Notes: generated by a model not told the origin, from the sequence alone. Counted from the stretch's first letter, positions 1 through 12,010 are shown. The stretch is 64,000 bases of DNA from Orientallactaga sibirica (GCA_036365145.1 JAEOAD010002231.1:3513501-3577500); one strand, 5' to 3'. Numbers and translations: made by a program.

Positions 1-527
1 TAGCAATTCCAAAATGGGGGAAGTGTTCCTATGGTGAGATCTTCCATAAAGTACTCTTCAAGGTAGCAAATGGGGCTGTCTTCCTTTTTATCCGTTGGGG
101 AGAGTGATAAGAAATATGCCATACTAATGTTTACTGGGTTCCCACAATGACCAGCACATTTCATTAGCCCCTGACAGCTTCCCCAATGGTGGTAGTTCAT
201 GTGGCACTCTGTAGAAGGGCTCAAGGCATGGCTACTTCAGGAACCCTGAGCTGACTTCAAGAGGCCATACTCCCACTCTCTGGGCCACCCTTTCTTTTCT
301 ATAGAATGGTGGAGTCAAAATATGACTAACCTGAAGGACCCTGGAGCTTGTGAAATCTGGACATCCAATTGTCAAATACCTGTTACCCCAGAACACTGCT
401 CTGTCTCATTATCACCAAGAGCTGGCTCAAGCTGAATTCACAAGTTGGAACCAAAGACTCAACCCTAACACTATGCATGCACAGTCCCTGGAAGGCAAGG
501 TTCTCCATCTTGTTTCAGTTTTTTAAG

Positions 528-728
528 TATTTTATTTTTTTAAAATTTATTTATTTGAGAAATTGAGAAAGAGTCAGAGAAAGAGAATGGGTATGTCAGC
601 CACTGCAAACAAACTCCAGACACATGCGCCACCTTGTGTATCTGGCTTATGTGGGTTCTGGGGAGTTGAACCTGGGTGCTTTGGCTTTTCAGGCAAGAGC
701 CTTAACCACTAAGTCATCTTTCCAGCCC
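528..728 (-). repeat. Dip (B2-superfamily) SINE, antisense
   Basis: TTTATTTATTTGAG at left, CCACTGCAAACAAACTCCAG in the body, and CTTAACCACTAAGTCATC...CCAGCCC at the right (5') end. Confidence 0.85.
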
Positions 729-1507
729 TTGTTTCAGCTTTGAATAGTCTTGTACCCAGAAGATGCCATAGTGATGATCACTGTAATTCCATGGGAAATC
801 CACCAATAATTCAAGTGCCTACCAGATGCCGATATCATTTTTGCTTCTCCCATAGCACAGCAGATGAAAAATACATTGTTTGGCTGAAGCAAAAGACCTT
901 TAGTATATTTACTAGAGTTTTCCATTTGCAACAAGTCAAGTAGGTAAGTCTCATAAAACGTTCTCTACAAAACATTCTTCCCAGTTTAGACTCCCCAAAG
1001 GTCCCTTGCTCACAGTCCACCAAATCCATAACAGAACTACTGGTCTACCAGTACTCCTCAAAGGATGGACAGAGGGACATCTCTTGTCCCCTCCTACCCT
1101 AGCCCATCCTCCAGGCTTCCCACCCATTGAGAGCTGCATCAGTCCACCAAAGAAAGAGAACAACGTGTCCTCCCCAAAATTTAAGGCTTCCAGGTAGCAA
1201 GACGGCACACAAATGGTCATTCTTCAGCATGTAAAAGCAATTCACCCTCACTCCTACAATGGTGTTGGTCAACAATTCAAACAAAAAGGTGCTAGTTTGT
1301 AGTTCCTGAGTTAAAGCCTCCATTGATTAAACTCAAGCAAGAAATGTCTGCTTTAAAAACAAAGGATGGGGCTGCTGCTGTGTTTTCAGGTCTACGGTGG
1401 TAACTGAGGCACCAACTAGCACGTGACCTGGGCCCTCTGCCGTCTACTTATGTCTATCAGTTAGTGGGCAGAAGCTCCAAGCCAATGGGACAGTCAGGAT
1501 AGCACAG

Positions 1508-1700
1508 GATCACAACAGTGGCTCTCAAAATGTGGTTCCAAGGCCAGTAGCATCAAGCATTCCTTTCCAGTATAAACTCTTCAGGCCTGCCCCAGATTTA
1601 CTAAGTCAGGAAGTTTGGGGTGGCACCCTGAAATCTGTGTTTTAACAAAGCCTTCACAGGACTCTAACATATTCTAGACTAGATTTAACAACCACTGGTC
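1508..1700 (+). repeat. Ancient hAT MITE relic
   Basis: AGTGGCTCTCAAAATGTGG at left; GCAGCATC-like and CCAGATTTACTAAGTCAGGA in the middle; AATCTGTGTTTTAACAAAGC and AACAACCACTGG at right. This is the layout of a mammalian Charlie-type MITE with similar ends. Confidence 0.7.
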
Positions 1701-2354
1701 TAGTGCCTTGATCCTCCTCCCTGGCGTTCTGGAATTTTTATCTGTACGTTATAGAAAGAGGAAGCAATGGACAAAAGACGAAGGCCATGTTCTCTCAAGG
1801 TTGCTCATAACCCAGCAACACAACCAAAGGTGACAAAGGTGACAGCAAGGAGGAGGTGGTGTTGTTTTAACCCCAGAAAGTGTAGCCATTCCTTGGCACC
1901 CTCTAGGATGCTGCTTGAGGCTGCATAAGCCTCAGGCCTAGACACCTGACTGTCACAAAGATCCACTGAGCTTTGCAGAAGTGAGCAGCAGTACAGCCAT
2001 GCTCAGGAGGCTTCTTGGTTTCCAACTATGGATCCCTGAATAAAAGAGCCTGACGGAGCTGTCCCTGGGATCGCGTGAGATCCCAGAGGAAGTGAACAGC
2101 TCTGGGTGAGATACTGAGGTGGAGCTTCTGGACCATGCCTTAGGAGCAGAGATGAGCAGGGAACATAGACTGCCGCCACTTACATAATCCTATTAGCCTG
2201 GGGATGCCTGTGGGAGTTCCAGGAGGAAAGGCAATGCATCTGTAATGCAGGGTTTGGCGTTCACTTCTCTGGCGACTCTGTGGCATCCGCACTAAGCAGG
2301 GAAAAACCTTGGCCTGGACTTAAAAGCAATAAAGCCACATACCACACTTCCCAT

Positions 2355-2390
2355 CACACACACACACACACATGCGCACACACACACACC
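2355..2390 (+). repeat. (CA)n microsatellite
   Basis: Interrupted CA repeat followed by CA/TG-rich sequence. The small open frame over it is spurious. Confidence 0.9.
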
Positions 2391-4950
2391 CAAGCACACT
2401 CATGCACGCGTACAATCACAATCCCGTTGGTCCATTGCATTGGACAGAAGTCAGGGCTTCCTGGCTGACAATGAAAGCCTGCTGCCCAAGCACCAATCAA
2501 ACCCACAGCCTCCCCTTATAATTATCCCATCAGTTTCAGCGCCAGTCAAATAAACAAGCCATTCAAAGCTTTTTGGATACTTCAGTCCTAGCCATGCCAC
2601 CTCAGATACAGCGGTTTGGCAATTTGGGGTCTCCCTGTGCTCTCACACATACAAAAGAGAGATCAAATTTCTGACCACTCTTCCTGTGGTTGGATGGTTT
2701 CTCCTCCTCTGACAATCATAATTTCTGAAACATTGGCATCTCTTCCCTTTGCTCCTTATTTACCTTCGTGGAAATTGTTAATTACACCCTTAAGACTTGA
2801 ACAAAGAGTTGGGGTTAGCTCCTGCTAGGGCTGCCAGGAAGTGGGGCCCACTGGTCTGGCTGGGTGTGGCTGAAGCCCACACTAAACATTTGCTCCTCAG
2901 TGGAACTGCTTCTTTCAGTGTCATGTGGCTGCTGTTTAAGCTGCTAGGTATCTGGACGTTCTGTTTTCTATAACATTCTTCTGAAATCTGTCTTTTGATC
3001 TTGTATCACACAAATTCTCCTCACATGCCATTAGTTTTAAAGGAGCAGCTTCATACACTAGTGGGCTCTAGCTCTTCCCGTGTATTTATACCCCAAAGCA
3101 TAAAGCCAGAAGGTTTTTTGCAGTTCTTGTCAGTGGCCCAGTGCCCACTATTTCTTGTCAGCTGTGGCTTTGTGTCACTAGGTCCTGTAAGAAGCCTTGT
3201 ATCGCTTCCTATTTTTTGAAGCTGAATTGCCTATGCCTGGGAGAAGGAATGTCAAAGGACTTAAATATTTTCCAGGGCCAGGTTCTATTGGAAGCTCTGT
3301 CCCCAAGGCTTGTAGCTTCAAAGGCCCATCTCATTCCAGGCAGCTCTTACCAGTGGTCTACCTACCTATATAACCCCTACTTCCTGCACGTATCTCCTAC
3401 CTACTTTGGTAAGGGGATCTGAGTGTTGGAAAGGGGACTCAGTGCAATGGAGACAAACTAAGGGAGCCATGACATCACTAACTCCATAGAATTCCAAATT
3501 GCACTGGGCAGAGGCAGCCTGTATCACATACAGACACAGACCACTCTGCAGCCCAGCTGGCAGAACGTGTACACGGTCCAGGCCTTTTAATGTCAGCACA
3601 GACTGCTTTAGTTCTACGGTGGAAATAAATCTCTAAACTAGGATCAGGTGTTTCCTGCCAAGGACAAAGTACAGAGTTAGTAACAATGGCTTCTTTGGTG
3701 TTCTGGAAAGGGAAGGCTGTTGGCAAGGCTTGCCCATCTCCCTACTGAGGGACATTACTCCATCTTCCTTGTCTCTCCTTCCTTCCTTCCTCCCTTGGTA
3801 CTATGTGATAAAATGACCAAGCAGTATCTTCCATTTCACCTTGAATGAGCTCTCTTATCCCCCATATCCATGTCATTGACATTTGATTCTGAAGTACTGC
3901 AATAGTGATAAAAAAAAAAAAAGAAAACTTCCTTTTTATAGACAACCTCAAGAGAGAGTAGAAATAAACAGGCTCATTGTGGACAAGGCCTCCCAGAAAG
4001 GTGACCTATTCACTACAATACTTTTCCTTCCTTGTAAATGTCCTGACCCATCAGAGCACAGGAGGTGGGGGTAGGGTGGGTCCTTAGTGTTGAGAGACAT
4101 TATTTAAGTTGGCTAAGTTGAAAGGTTTCCTGGCCTGGCTTCAATAGAGGTAATGTGAAGTAATGAGCTGGGTTCCCTTTCCATGTTTTTCTTCGTTAGT
4201 CTGCATCATATTTTGCTCATTTGTGATCTCGGGTAACCTGTTGGTAAGATATATAACATTGTTTGCTTTCAGCATAATAATGGAGATCATTCTCACCTAA
4301 TGGATATTTCTAGTTATAGTTTCCCTGTCTTTGTGTGGCAGAAAACAGTCTACACACTTTCCTGGGATGGAAAGCGTGACTTCATGAATAAAGGAATGAG
4401 TCCAGAGCCCAAAAGATTCTATAATTCCTATCCCTTAAAACTTCTGTTTGACCGGAAGTCCTTGCAGAGTCACAGGAAGGACCAAGGCTCTGGAGTTACA
4501 CTGGCCTTTACTCCACCCCCAGCTCTTCAACTCACAGATTGTAAGAAACTGGGCAAGTCTTTCCTCATGCCTAATATACAAGCAATAAAAGCCATCTCAT
4601 GAGGACTTGATAACCTAATTTAGGTTAAATTCTTGACATTCACCAACCAGCACACACTCTATCCTATTCTATTCTCTGTTCTATATCTCAATTTCAACTT
4701 TGTCAATTAACTGAACAGTCAGGATATTTATATACTTAGAAATAATTTCAAAACAAGCTCTCAGGTTACAAGGAGAGATGGAGATATCATCCTTCATAAA
4801 TTTGATAGGAATTAAATTTTTTCAGCTGGTTCCTGACCTTTCCACTCAACACCAGATTGTGCCCATGGTCTCAAGGGTATCTCAACTGGATGTGTAAGTG
4901 GCACATCAAGCACGGTATTCAACGAGAAATTTCTGATCTTCCCCATGTAT

Positions 4951-5277
4951 CAGTTACTTTCTTGTTAGGACAAAAGACCAGACCAGGAACAGTTAAGGAA
5001 GCAAAGGATTTATTTTCAGCTTACAGTTTCTAGAGGAAGATCCACTGTGATGGAGAAGGCATGGCAGGCCTGAGCAAAAAGCCTGCATCATGTATTCACA
5101 CCAGCAGGGAAGATATAGAGAGAGCACCAGACAGGAAGTGACTCATTTCCTCCAGCAAGGCTCTACCTCCTGAAAGTTCCACCAACTTCTTAAACAGTGC
5201 CACCAACTGGGGATTAAGATTCAAACACAGGAGGCTTTTGAGCTTTGGGGGACAGTTTACATTCCAGTCACCACACG
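4951..5277 (+). repeat. Rodent MITE-like repeat
   Basis: CAGTTACTTTCTTGTTAGGACAAAAGACC ... GCCACCAACTGGGGATTAAGATTCAAACAC ... CATTCCAGTCACCACAC is described here by its ends and centre. It has the layout of a common rodent repeat (URR1-type non-autonomous hAT; name uncertain). The long ORF seen antisense to it is not a gene. Confidence 0.6.
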
Positions 5278-5775
5278 CTGTAAACTTGAAAATTCTCAGT
5301 GTTCCCTCCATTTCCCAGGCCCCAAGCTTAGATTGGTCTGGGTAGCTCTCATGCATGCCTCCATGCAATACAACAAGTCTTGTTGACCGTACCCTCACCA
5401 GGATCTACAACCCCTCAACCTGCAGTGCCTCCATCCAACGGAAGCCCCCAACCTCCTTTCTCTGGACCACTGTGGAACTCCTATGGAACTAGTCCACTGT
5501 TTCTTCCCAGAACCACAGTCAAAGAAGCACTTTCAAGCCCAAGTCATATCACAACATTCCAAATTGCTTCACAACTCACAGTGAAGAACGAAAATGATAG
5601 CAAACAGCCCTCAGTGTCTCATTTGGTCTAGCCTTCAGCACAGCCATGACCCAGCTGACACTGGATTCTGACAGTCTCTCAAAACTCAGCACGCACAGGG
5701 CCTTGCTCCTGCTGTTCCCTGAGCATCCACAAAGTTCCCTCCCTCCCCTCTTTAGTCTGTACTCAAAACACTAAA

Positions 5776-5903
5776 GCTGGGCATGGTAGTCCCTTTAATC
5801 CCAGGTGAGGTAGGAGGGTCACTATGAGTTTGAGGCCACCCTGAGACTACATAGTGAATTCCAGGTCAGCCTGGGTTAGAGTGAGACCCTACCTAAAAAA
5901 AAA

Positions 5904-5934
<31 letters not shown>

Positions 5935-5936
5935 AA
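5776..5936 (+). repeat. B1 SINE with (AAAT)n tail
   Basis: GCTGGGCATGGTAGTCCC at left, AGTGAGACCCTACCT at right, then an (AAAT)n microsatellite tail at 5895-5935. Confidence 0.85.
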
Positions 5937-6209
5937 CCACTGAGTTTTCAATTAGACTTTCCATGCTGGTTCTGTTTAAAACTACAACCCTATTCCATCC
6001 CTGGAGTCTCTTTCCCAGCCCTTCTTTACTTTATTATTCCTTTTCATTCCTTCTCATCACCTTACATATTTGACATGTTTTATTTTTGTCCTGCTCCCCT
6101 TCCAATGAGAACATCATAGGACCAAGAGAGTATTCTGTGATTTCAAATACACTGGAGCCTGTTCAGTCTGAAGAAACCCAGCCATAAGTACAGTCAGTCG
6201 CATCTGTAG

Positions 6210-6525
6210 CAGTTACCTTGTCATTTCTGGGACAAAACATCTGACCAGAAGCAGCTGATGGAAGCAAAGGGTTCAGTTCAGTTTATAGTTATGAGGGGAA
6301 GCTTCAACATGCAAGGAAAGCATGGCGGAGCAGACAGCTGGAGCATCACATCGTCTCATATCAGCTGAAAGGAAGCAGCAGGAGAGAGCTAGCTGCACTG
6401 GCAAGAAGACTGGATTACAGAATCCCAAGGCTCCACCTCGCAAAGCTCTATCAGTTGAAGATTAAGTGTGATGTTTAATCACAACACATCAGGCTATGCC
6501 CCCATTTTTCATTTGAACCACAATA
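6210..6525 (+). repeat. Rodent MITE-like repeat, diverged copy
   Basis: Same family and orientation as 4951-5277: AGTTACCTTGTCATTTCTGG at the left end, GGAAAGCATGGC in the centre, and TTTGAACCACAATAAC at the right end. Confidence 0.55.
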
Positions 6526-6589
6526 ACATTCATAATCTACCTGTGTGAACACATGTACAACTGTCTTCCTTCTTTGCATATGTGTGTAG

Positions 6590-7152
6590 TGTGTGAAAAT
6601 ATGTATATGCATTTCATGTGTGTGGCTGTGTGTGTGTGTGTGTGTGTGTGTGCGTATGCATACATGCATGCATGCACTTGCTTGTGGAAGCCAGAAATTG
6701 ACATAGGGTGTCTTCCTTAGTCATTCGCCATCTTATTTTTTTATATTTTATTTATTTATTTATTTATTTGACAGAGAGAGAGAGAGTAGGAAGAGAGAGA
6801 GAGAGAGAGAGAATGAACACGCCAGGGCCTCCAGCCACTGCAAACAAACTCCAGACACATGCACCCCTTGTGCATCTTGCTAATGTGGGTCCTGGAGAAT
6901 TGAGCCTGGGTCCTTTGGCTTTTCAGGCAAATGCCTGAACTGCTAAGCCATCCCTCCAGCCCTCCATTTATTTTTGATACAGGGTCTCTCACTGAACCTG
7001 GAGCTCACCAATTCAGGTAGCCTAGCTAGCCAACAAGTCCGTGAGTCCTTTTGCCTTTTCCTCCCCAGGACTGGGATTAGCAGGATCAGAAATCAGGTCC
7101 TCTGGCTTGCATGGCAGGAGCTTTATCCACTGAGCCAGCGCCCAGCCCCCAC
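6590..7152 (-). repeat. B4 SINE, antisense, split by a Dip SINE
   Basis: The left part (to about 6735) carries the TG/ATGC-rich tail and GTGTCTTCCTTAGTCATTCG; the right part (from about 6963) continues with GGGTCTCTCACTGAACCTGG, GCTCACCAATTCAGG and CACTGAGCCAGCGCCCAGC. A rodent B4. Confidence 0.7.
6736..6962 (-). repeat. Dip SINE, antisense, inserted into the B4
   Basis: (TTTA)n and (GA)n tail at 6745-6815, body CTCCAGACACATGCACCCC, and 5' end CTAAGCCATCCCTCCAGCCC. The short CCATCTTATTTTT / CCATTTATTTTT repeats at its edges look like the target duplication. Confidence 0.85.
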
Positions 7153-7288
7153 AGCCACCTTCTAAGATTAGAAATTAGAGAAGCAGGACAGCAGGGTTGT
7201 CTTCATTGGTGACAGTCAATTATACACTTGCTGTGGTTCGTTGTGCTTCTCTGCCTTTTGTACGTGCAAAAGTGAAACACATAGCTAA

Positions 7289-7495
7289 TTTTTTATGTGT
7301 TTATTTGCAAGCAGAGAGAGATAGAGGAGACACAGAAAGAGAGAATTGGCACTCCCTGGCCTCCAGCTGCTGTAAATGGATTCCAGATGTATGCACCATT
7401 TGGGCATCTGGCTTTATGTGAGTACTGGGGAATTGAACCTAGGTTACTGGGCTTTACAGGCAAGCGCCTTAACTGCTGAGTAATCTCTCCAGCCC
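7289..7495 (-). repeat. Dip SINE, antisense
   Basis: ATTTGCAAGCAGAGAGAGAT tail side; GAATTGAACCTAGGTTACTG; CTGAGTAATCTCTCCAGCCC at the 5' end. Confidence 0.8.
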
Positions 7496-7506
7496 TACTT
7501 TATCTT

Positions 7507-7685
7507 TTTTAAAAAAAAATAATTTAATTTATTGGCATGTGCATACATGCACATGTATGGATACATCAGAGTCTCTTGCTACAGCAAACTAATACCATTT
7601 GGCTTTACATGGGTGACTAGGGAACTGAACCTGAGTGGGCAGATTTTTGCAAGCAACCTCCTTTAGCCACTGAACCTTCTGCCCT
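7507..7685 (-). repeat. Diverged Dip-like SINE, antisense
   Basis: ACATGGGTGACTAGGGAACTGAACC and CTTTAGCCACTGAACC keep the Dip order at lower identity; it abuts the copy at 7289-7495. Confidence 0.5.
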
Positions 7686-8672
7686 TCCTTATCTTTTAAT
7701 TTGATTTTACTTAATACATTTTGAAAGGAAGAAGAGAATGAAAACCTCAAGGCACCTCTAAGATTTTATTCTTAATCTGTACAAGGTGCAAAAGCATAGT
7801 TTTTTGGGTGGGCTGCCCTAGGGGTCCTGGTTAATGTTTCCATGTTTCTCTAGAAATAAATACCACGATTTCAGAAACTCAGCAACTTTCTGGCCCAGGC
7901 CAGATCATACCAGTTAGCTGTTCACAAGCACCAACTTATCAAAGAAGGAAAATCTTCCCTCCAGATTCCAGCTTGTGTTTGAGGGAGTGGAGCCAGCTTA
8001 TCTGATGTGTCCATCCAGAAAGAAGTCTTTCCTGGTTATAGCAAAACCAATCAGGACCACAGGCCTTGGATTTAGAGATAAATTAGGCAACTAACAGATA
8101 TGTTAGAAAAAATTTCTCACTGGAAGTCCATTAGAGAATAATTTTATTAATGAGATGCTCTGTGGGGCACTGTTCAAAAATTCACTGATATTTTAAACTT
8201 TTTTTTTGGAAAATACATGTACTGAAAAGCAAAGAAAATGCAAATGAACAAATAATAAATTATGACATATTGAGGTAACATATATCAGCCCAAGCAATAG
8301 AATATTGCTAGACCGACCCCAGAAGTTTCCAGTTTGTTCCTTGTTAGTTTTAACATCTTCTTCTGCACCATCCTGACTTTTTTATTCGCAAGTTTTTCAC
8401 TATGGCTTCACCACCTACGTATGCAGTGAGCATTCTTGTATATCCATTTATTCTGGGCCCCTGTGCCTCTGTTTCCCTCAGACAGGCAACTCTCTGGGTG
8501 CACACAAAGGAGGGTACCTTCACCTCTCCAGAGAAGTCCATTTTTCAAAGTAGTTCTGGAAACTTACACTTCCACCAACAGTGGAGGGAAGGCTCTAAGA
8601 CCTCCTTGGCTGTACTTTGTAAGACATCTCTATTTTGGTCTTGATCATCCTAAAAGCTGGACCTGAACTCTT

Positions 8673-8847
8673 TTTTTTTTTTTTTTAATTTTTATTTTTT
8701 TGGTTTTTTGAGGTAAGGTCTCACTCTGGTCCAGGCTGACCTGGAATTCACTATGTAGTCTCAGGGTGGCCTCAAACTCATGGCGATCCTCCTACCTCTG
8801 CCTCCCGAGTGCTGGGATTAAAGGCGTGCACCACCATGCCCGGCATC
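8673..8847 (-). repeat. B1 SINE, antisense, with target duplication
   Basis: T-run and GGTTTTTTGAGG at left, CTGGGATTAAAGGCGTGCAC near the right. Flanked by GACCTGAACTCTT at 8660-8672 and 8848-8860, an exact 13-bp duplication. Confidence 0.9.
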
Positions 8848-9171
8848 GACCTGAACTCTTAATCAAACAAGATAAAGAAACCAAGTCTGACATGTTCATC
8901 TTCTGTCCTTCCTCCCTGCTTTGCAGAGCATGCATCCCCATTAACACTGTTGTTCCTTTTCTTCGAGGGACAAAGCAGCAGCCATGTGTTGCCACACCCC
9001 TCCAGCCCGAGCGCTTCTGTGCATGTGCCCCACTCTGTCCTTAGTGCTGTCAGTGTGTTGTTCTAAGGACAGACTATCGGTTTTCCCTAATGAGTTGGTC
9101 AGTCAGTGTGGAGACTCAGGTATGACAAGCTACACACAGCTCACCAAAACAGCAGAGGCAGAGGTAAGACA

Positions 9172-9493
9172 CAGCACGTCTTTGCATTGCTGGGACAAAA
9201 CACCTGACCCAAAGCAAATGATGAGAGGAAAAGGTTTCTTTTGGCTTCAAGTGCCAAGGGGAAGCTTCTTCATGGTGAGGAAAACATGGCACAAACAGGG
9301 GCTGGCTCACATCTTGTCATGTATCTAGTGGAAGTAGTCTAAGTACTGGACTTGGAGCTGGGAAAACAAACTTCAAAGGCCACTCCCAGTGGCACACCTC
9401 CCCAGCAAGACCAACTGCTACCCGCCGGGACTTGAGTATGAGGCTTACAAACACACGAGGCTGTGGGGAGCACTTTTCATTCAGACCACCACA
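9172..9493 (+). repeat. Rodent MITE-like repeat
   Basis: Same family as 4951-5277: CATTGCTGGGACAAAACACC at left and CATTCAGACCACCACAGTG at right. It lies about 100 bp from the LTR-split copy at 9588. Confidence 0.55.
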
Positions 9494-9646
9494 GTGACCA
9501 TGGAATGAACATTAAGTTTGGAAATTCCAGTTTCCTCTCCTCACTTCACAGGATCTAAAAAGTAACGGGACATGTGGAAGGGATCTGTATTAGTTGTCTC
9601 TTGCTAAGACAAAATACCTGATAAAAATTCGTTTATGGGAGGAAGG

Positions 9647-10185
9647 TGCACAGTACATTCTTCCAAACTGAAATATTCCCTCTTGAAGAGAGGAGGGAGT
9701 CAGGAGGTCAACAAGTCTGGGAAAGCTGAAACTTGAAAGATCACGTGACCACTCCGCAAACAGGAAGGAGTGGTAAACAACTGTGGAGGGACAGACTGAC
9801 CACTGTCGTGCGCAATTTTCTCTAAATTGAAACATTCCCTCCTGAAGGGAGGACGGAGTCAGGAGATCAACAAGTATGGCAGAAAGGTTGAAAGATCCCT
9901 GAATAAGGTTATGTGAAGGTTAAACAACTGTTTGTGAGAAGATACTTCAACCAGTTGAGCTGTTTGCAAGGCCTGCTGTATACTCCAGAGACAAGTCCTC
10001 ACCTATGCTGAGGTGAGATTTTTGGTGATCAGTTGCCTTTGAGTCCCTCATGCTCCAGTAAGCAAACCCTCACCCTGCTCTGGAAGTAACCCCAATAAAT
10101 TCACTGGTTCACCCAAACTGGTTTGGGTGCAATTGTGCTTTGGTCTGTTATCTGTGTCCTATCTGGGGTGATTAGACTTGTGTTC
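9647..10185 (+). mobile_element. Solo LTR nested in the MITE-like repeat
   Basis: About 540 bp between the two halves of an older repeat, starting near TGCACAG and ending near GTGTTCA. It has an AATAAATTCACTGG poly(A)-signal region near 10095 and a T/G-rich U5-like end. Its 5' half contains two diverged copies of a module of about 160 bp (see separate entry). No gag/pol/env lies next to it, so it is a solo LTR. A target duplication was not resolved. Confidence 0.55.
9658..9960 (+). repeat. Tandem duplication inside the LTR U3
   Basis: Two copies, starting near 9660 and 9821, of TTGAAACATTCCCTC-type sequence followed by GAAG(A/G)GAGGA(G/C)GGAGTCAGGA and (G/A)TCAACAAGT(C/A)TGG, each then running to TAAACAACTGT. 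Enhancer-like U3 duplications are common in retroviral LTRs. Confidence 0.6.
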
Positions 10186-10657
10186 ATGTGACAAAGGGGT
10201 TTATTTTAGCTTATAGTTCCAGGTTACAGTCCACCATGATGAGAAGGCATAGCTGGAGGAACGTGAGGCAGCTGGTCACCATCAGTCCACATCAAGGAAG
10301 GAGGAAGAGAATGAAGAAGGCTGATGCTCAGTCAGCCTCTCCTTTGTATATAGGACAGGAAGGACCCTGTCCACATTTAAGGTAGGTCTTCCCTCCTCAA
10401 CTAACCTGATCAAAATAATACCTCAAAAATATGCCTATAGGCTAATCTAATCCAGGTAATCCTTCAAAGGTGATTCTAAACACTATCAAGTTGGAATGAA
10501 TGTAAACCATCATAGAAGACATTAATGTATTTTGAGGCTCAGAAAACTGAGAGCCTCTGTTATTCCCTTGGTAAATCAGTGTGCCCCTGCCAATGACTTC
10601 CCAGAGGAGCTCAGGCCTGGACATTTTCCACCGCTGCTCCAAAGAAATGTACTTACA

Positions 10658-10877
10658 GGGCTGGAGAGATGGCTTAGCGGTTAAGGCATTTGCCTGCAAA
10701 GCCAAAGGACCTCTATTCAATTCCCCAGGACCCACGTAAGCCAGATGCGCAAGGTGGTACATGCACCTGGAGTTCATTTGCAGTGGCTGTAGGCCCTGGT
10801 GCTCCCATTCTTCCTCTCTCTCTCAATCTCTCTCTCTCTCTCAAATAAGTTAAAATAAAATATTTTTTTTTAAAAAA
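10658..10877 (+). repeat. Dip SINE
   Basis: GGGCTGGAGAGATGGCTTAG, CAAAGCCAAAGGACC, then (CT)n and A-rich tail. Confidence 0.9.
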
Positions 10878-11059
10878 AGACAAAGTTAGTGAGATTCAAA
10901 CAGACCACTCAAGAGCTCACAGAGAATGTTACCCTGGGACGTTATTCCAGATGATCTGAAAATAAGTAACTTTCTGCTACATAGTGAGCATGTGCACATC
11001 ACCAGGCCTGGTATTAAGCAATTCAAAGATACTATCATATTTAACTTCCCCATTAGCCT

Positions 11060-11395
11060 GGGGCCTCAAATGTTCCTCCCCTACTCATCTTCCCATGCCT
11101 GCTTCACTGGCTTGTGGTTTGGGATTCATCTTATAAGTGTACTCCTTCAGCGTGCTTGTCATGTACCCCTAGGTCAAGTTGAAACTGATTCAGTGTGCTT
11201 CCTCTGCTCCCCTGACTTCTCTGGCTTAGAATTTAACATGCCACATTGTATGCTCTCACTTTCTATTTCTCCACTAGATTGCAGTTTCCAAGATCATGGA
11301 CACTATGGTCTGTTTATGAGCATCACTTAGTTTCATCTCAGCATATGGTCTAGAAATGGGGTATATAGATGAAGAATGGATGAATGAGTGGGTAG
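11060..11395 (+). repeat. L2 LINE 3' relic
   Basis: TTCTCCACTAGATTGCAGTT, then ATCATGGACACTATGGTCTG and AAGAATGGATGAATGAGTGG match the 3' end of L2. The 134-codon open frame here (10926-11330) is not a gene. Confidence 0.6.
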
Positions 11396-11496
11396 ATGAC
11401 AGGGAAATAGCAAACAAGAAAGATGGAAGACAGGGAAGGAAGGAGAGAAGGAGGGAGAGAGAGAAAGGAAAAAAGCCCCCATTTAAAGAGGAAGTG

Positions 11497-11743
11497 GGAG
11501 GAGCTGGAGAAATGGCTTAGCAGTTAAGGCGCTTGCCTGTTAAGCCTGAGGACCCGTGTTTGACTCTCCAGATCCCACTTAAGCCAGATACACAAAGGGG
11601 AAACAAGCGCAAGGCTGCAAACGCCCACTAGGTGGTGAAAGCATCTGGAGTTTGATTTCAGTGGCTGAGGCCCTGGCACGCCAATTCTCATTCTCTCTCT
11701 CTCTCAAAAATAAAAATAAAAATAATCTTCTAAAAAATAAAAA
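11497..11743 (+). repeat. Dip SINE
   Basis: GAGCTGGAGAAATGGCTTAG at the start, with an extra CAAACGCCCACTAGG segment before GCATCTGGAGTTTG, then (CT)n and A-rich tail. Confidence 0.85.
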
Positions 11744-11849
11744 GGAAGTGAGAAACTAAAGCAACTTGAGAGACCTGATCAGCCTGAAGTCTGGACATGG
11801 GAGGGGTGCAGGGAAGGTCATTCTTCCCTGCAGCCACCCTGTTCTGTGC

Positions 11850-12010
11850 ATCTATGACATGCAAGGCCCTGTGCTCATATTATGAAGTTTGGTGTTGTTA
11901 AATATTCATCAGCTCTGTGAGATCCATCTTTATGCCCCTTTCACATGAAAGGAAACTGAAGCTCAGGGTGTTGAAAATCTTGCTCATGTCTCATGGACAT
12001 TAGGTCAAGC
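11850..12010 (-). repeat. MIR-type relic, antisense
   Basis: TTTCACATGAAAGGAAACTGAAGCTCAGGG and flanks follow the antisense MIR pattern; described by its central motif GGAAACTGAAGCTCAG. Confidence 0.5.

Larger units (their letters stand above)
729..4950. other. Intergenic, mostly unassigned
   Basis: Apart from the hAT relic at 1508-1700 and the CA repeat at 2355-2390 I recognise nothing. Open frames are under 95 codons, overlap on both strands, and show no family signature or splice pattern. Confidence 0.6.
9588..10515 (+). repeat. Rodent MITE-like interspersed repeat, split by an LTR
   Basis: The left part (9588-9646, GTATTAGTTGTCTCTTGC...GACAAAATACCTGATAA) and right part (about 10188-10515, GTTTATTTTAGCTTATAGTTCC ... 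CAAGTTGGAATGAATGTAAACC) are two halves of the same family seen intact at 4951-5277, 6210-6525 and 9172-9493. It resembles a rodent non-autonomous DNA-transposon-like repeat (URR1-type; name uncertain). Confidence 0.6.

Noticed and set aside
6618..6652. Z-DNA or regulatory GT tract
   Set aside because: It is part of the normal TG-rich tail of an antisense B4 SINE.
10658..10760. tRNA gene, because the Dip SINE head contains A-box and B-box-like sequence
   Set aside because: It is the tRNA-derived head of a dispersed SINE with a long CT/A tail and many copies, not a folded tRNA gene.
10926..11330. 134-codon plus-strand open frame
   Set aside because: Its second half is an L2 3' relic; no protein family recognised.
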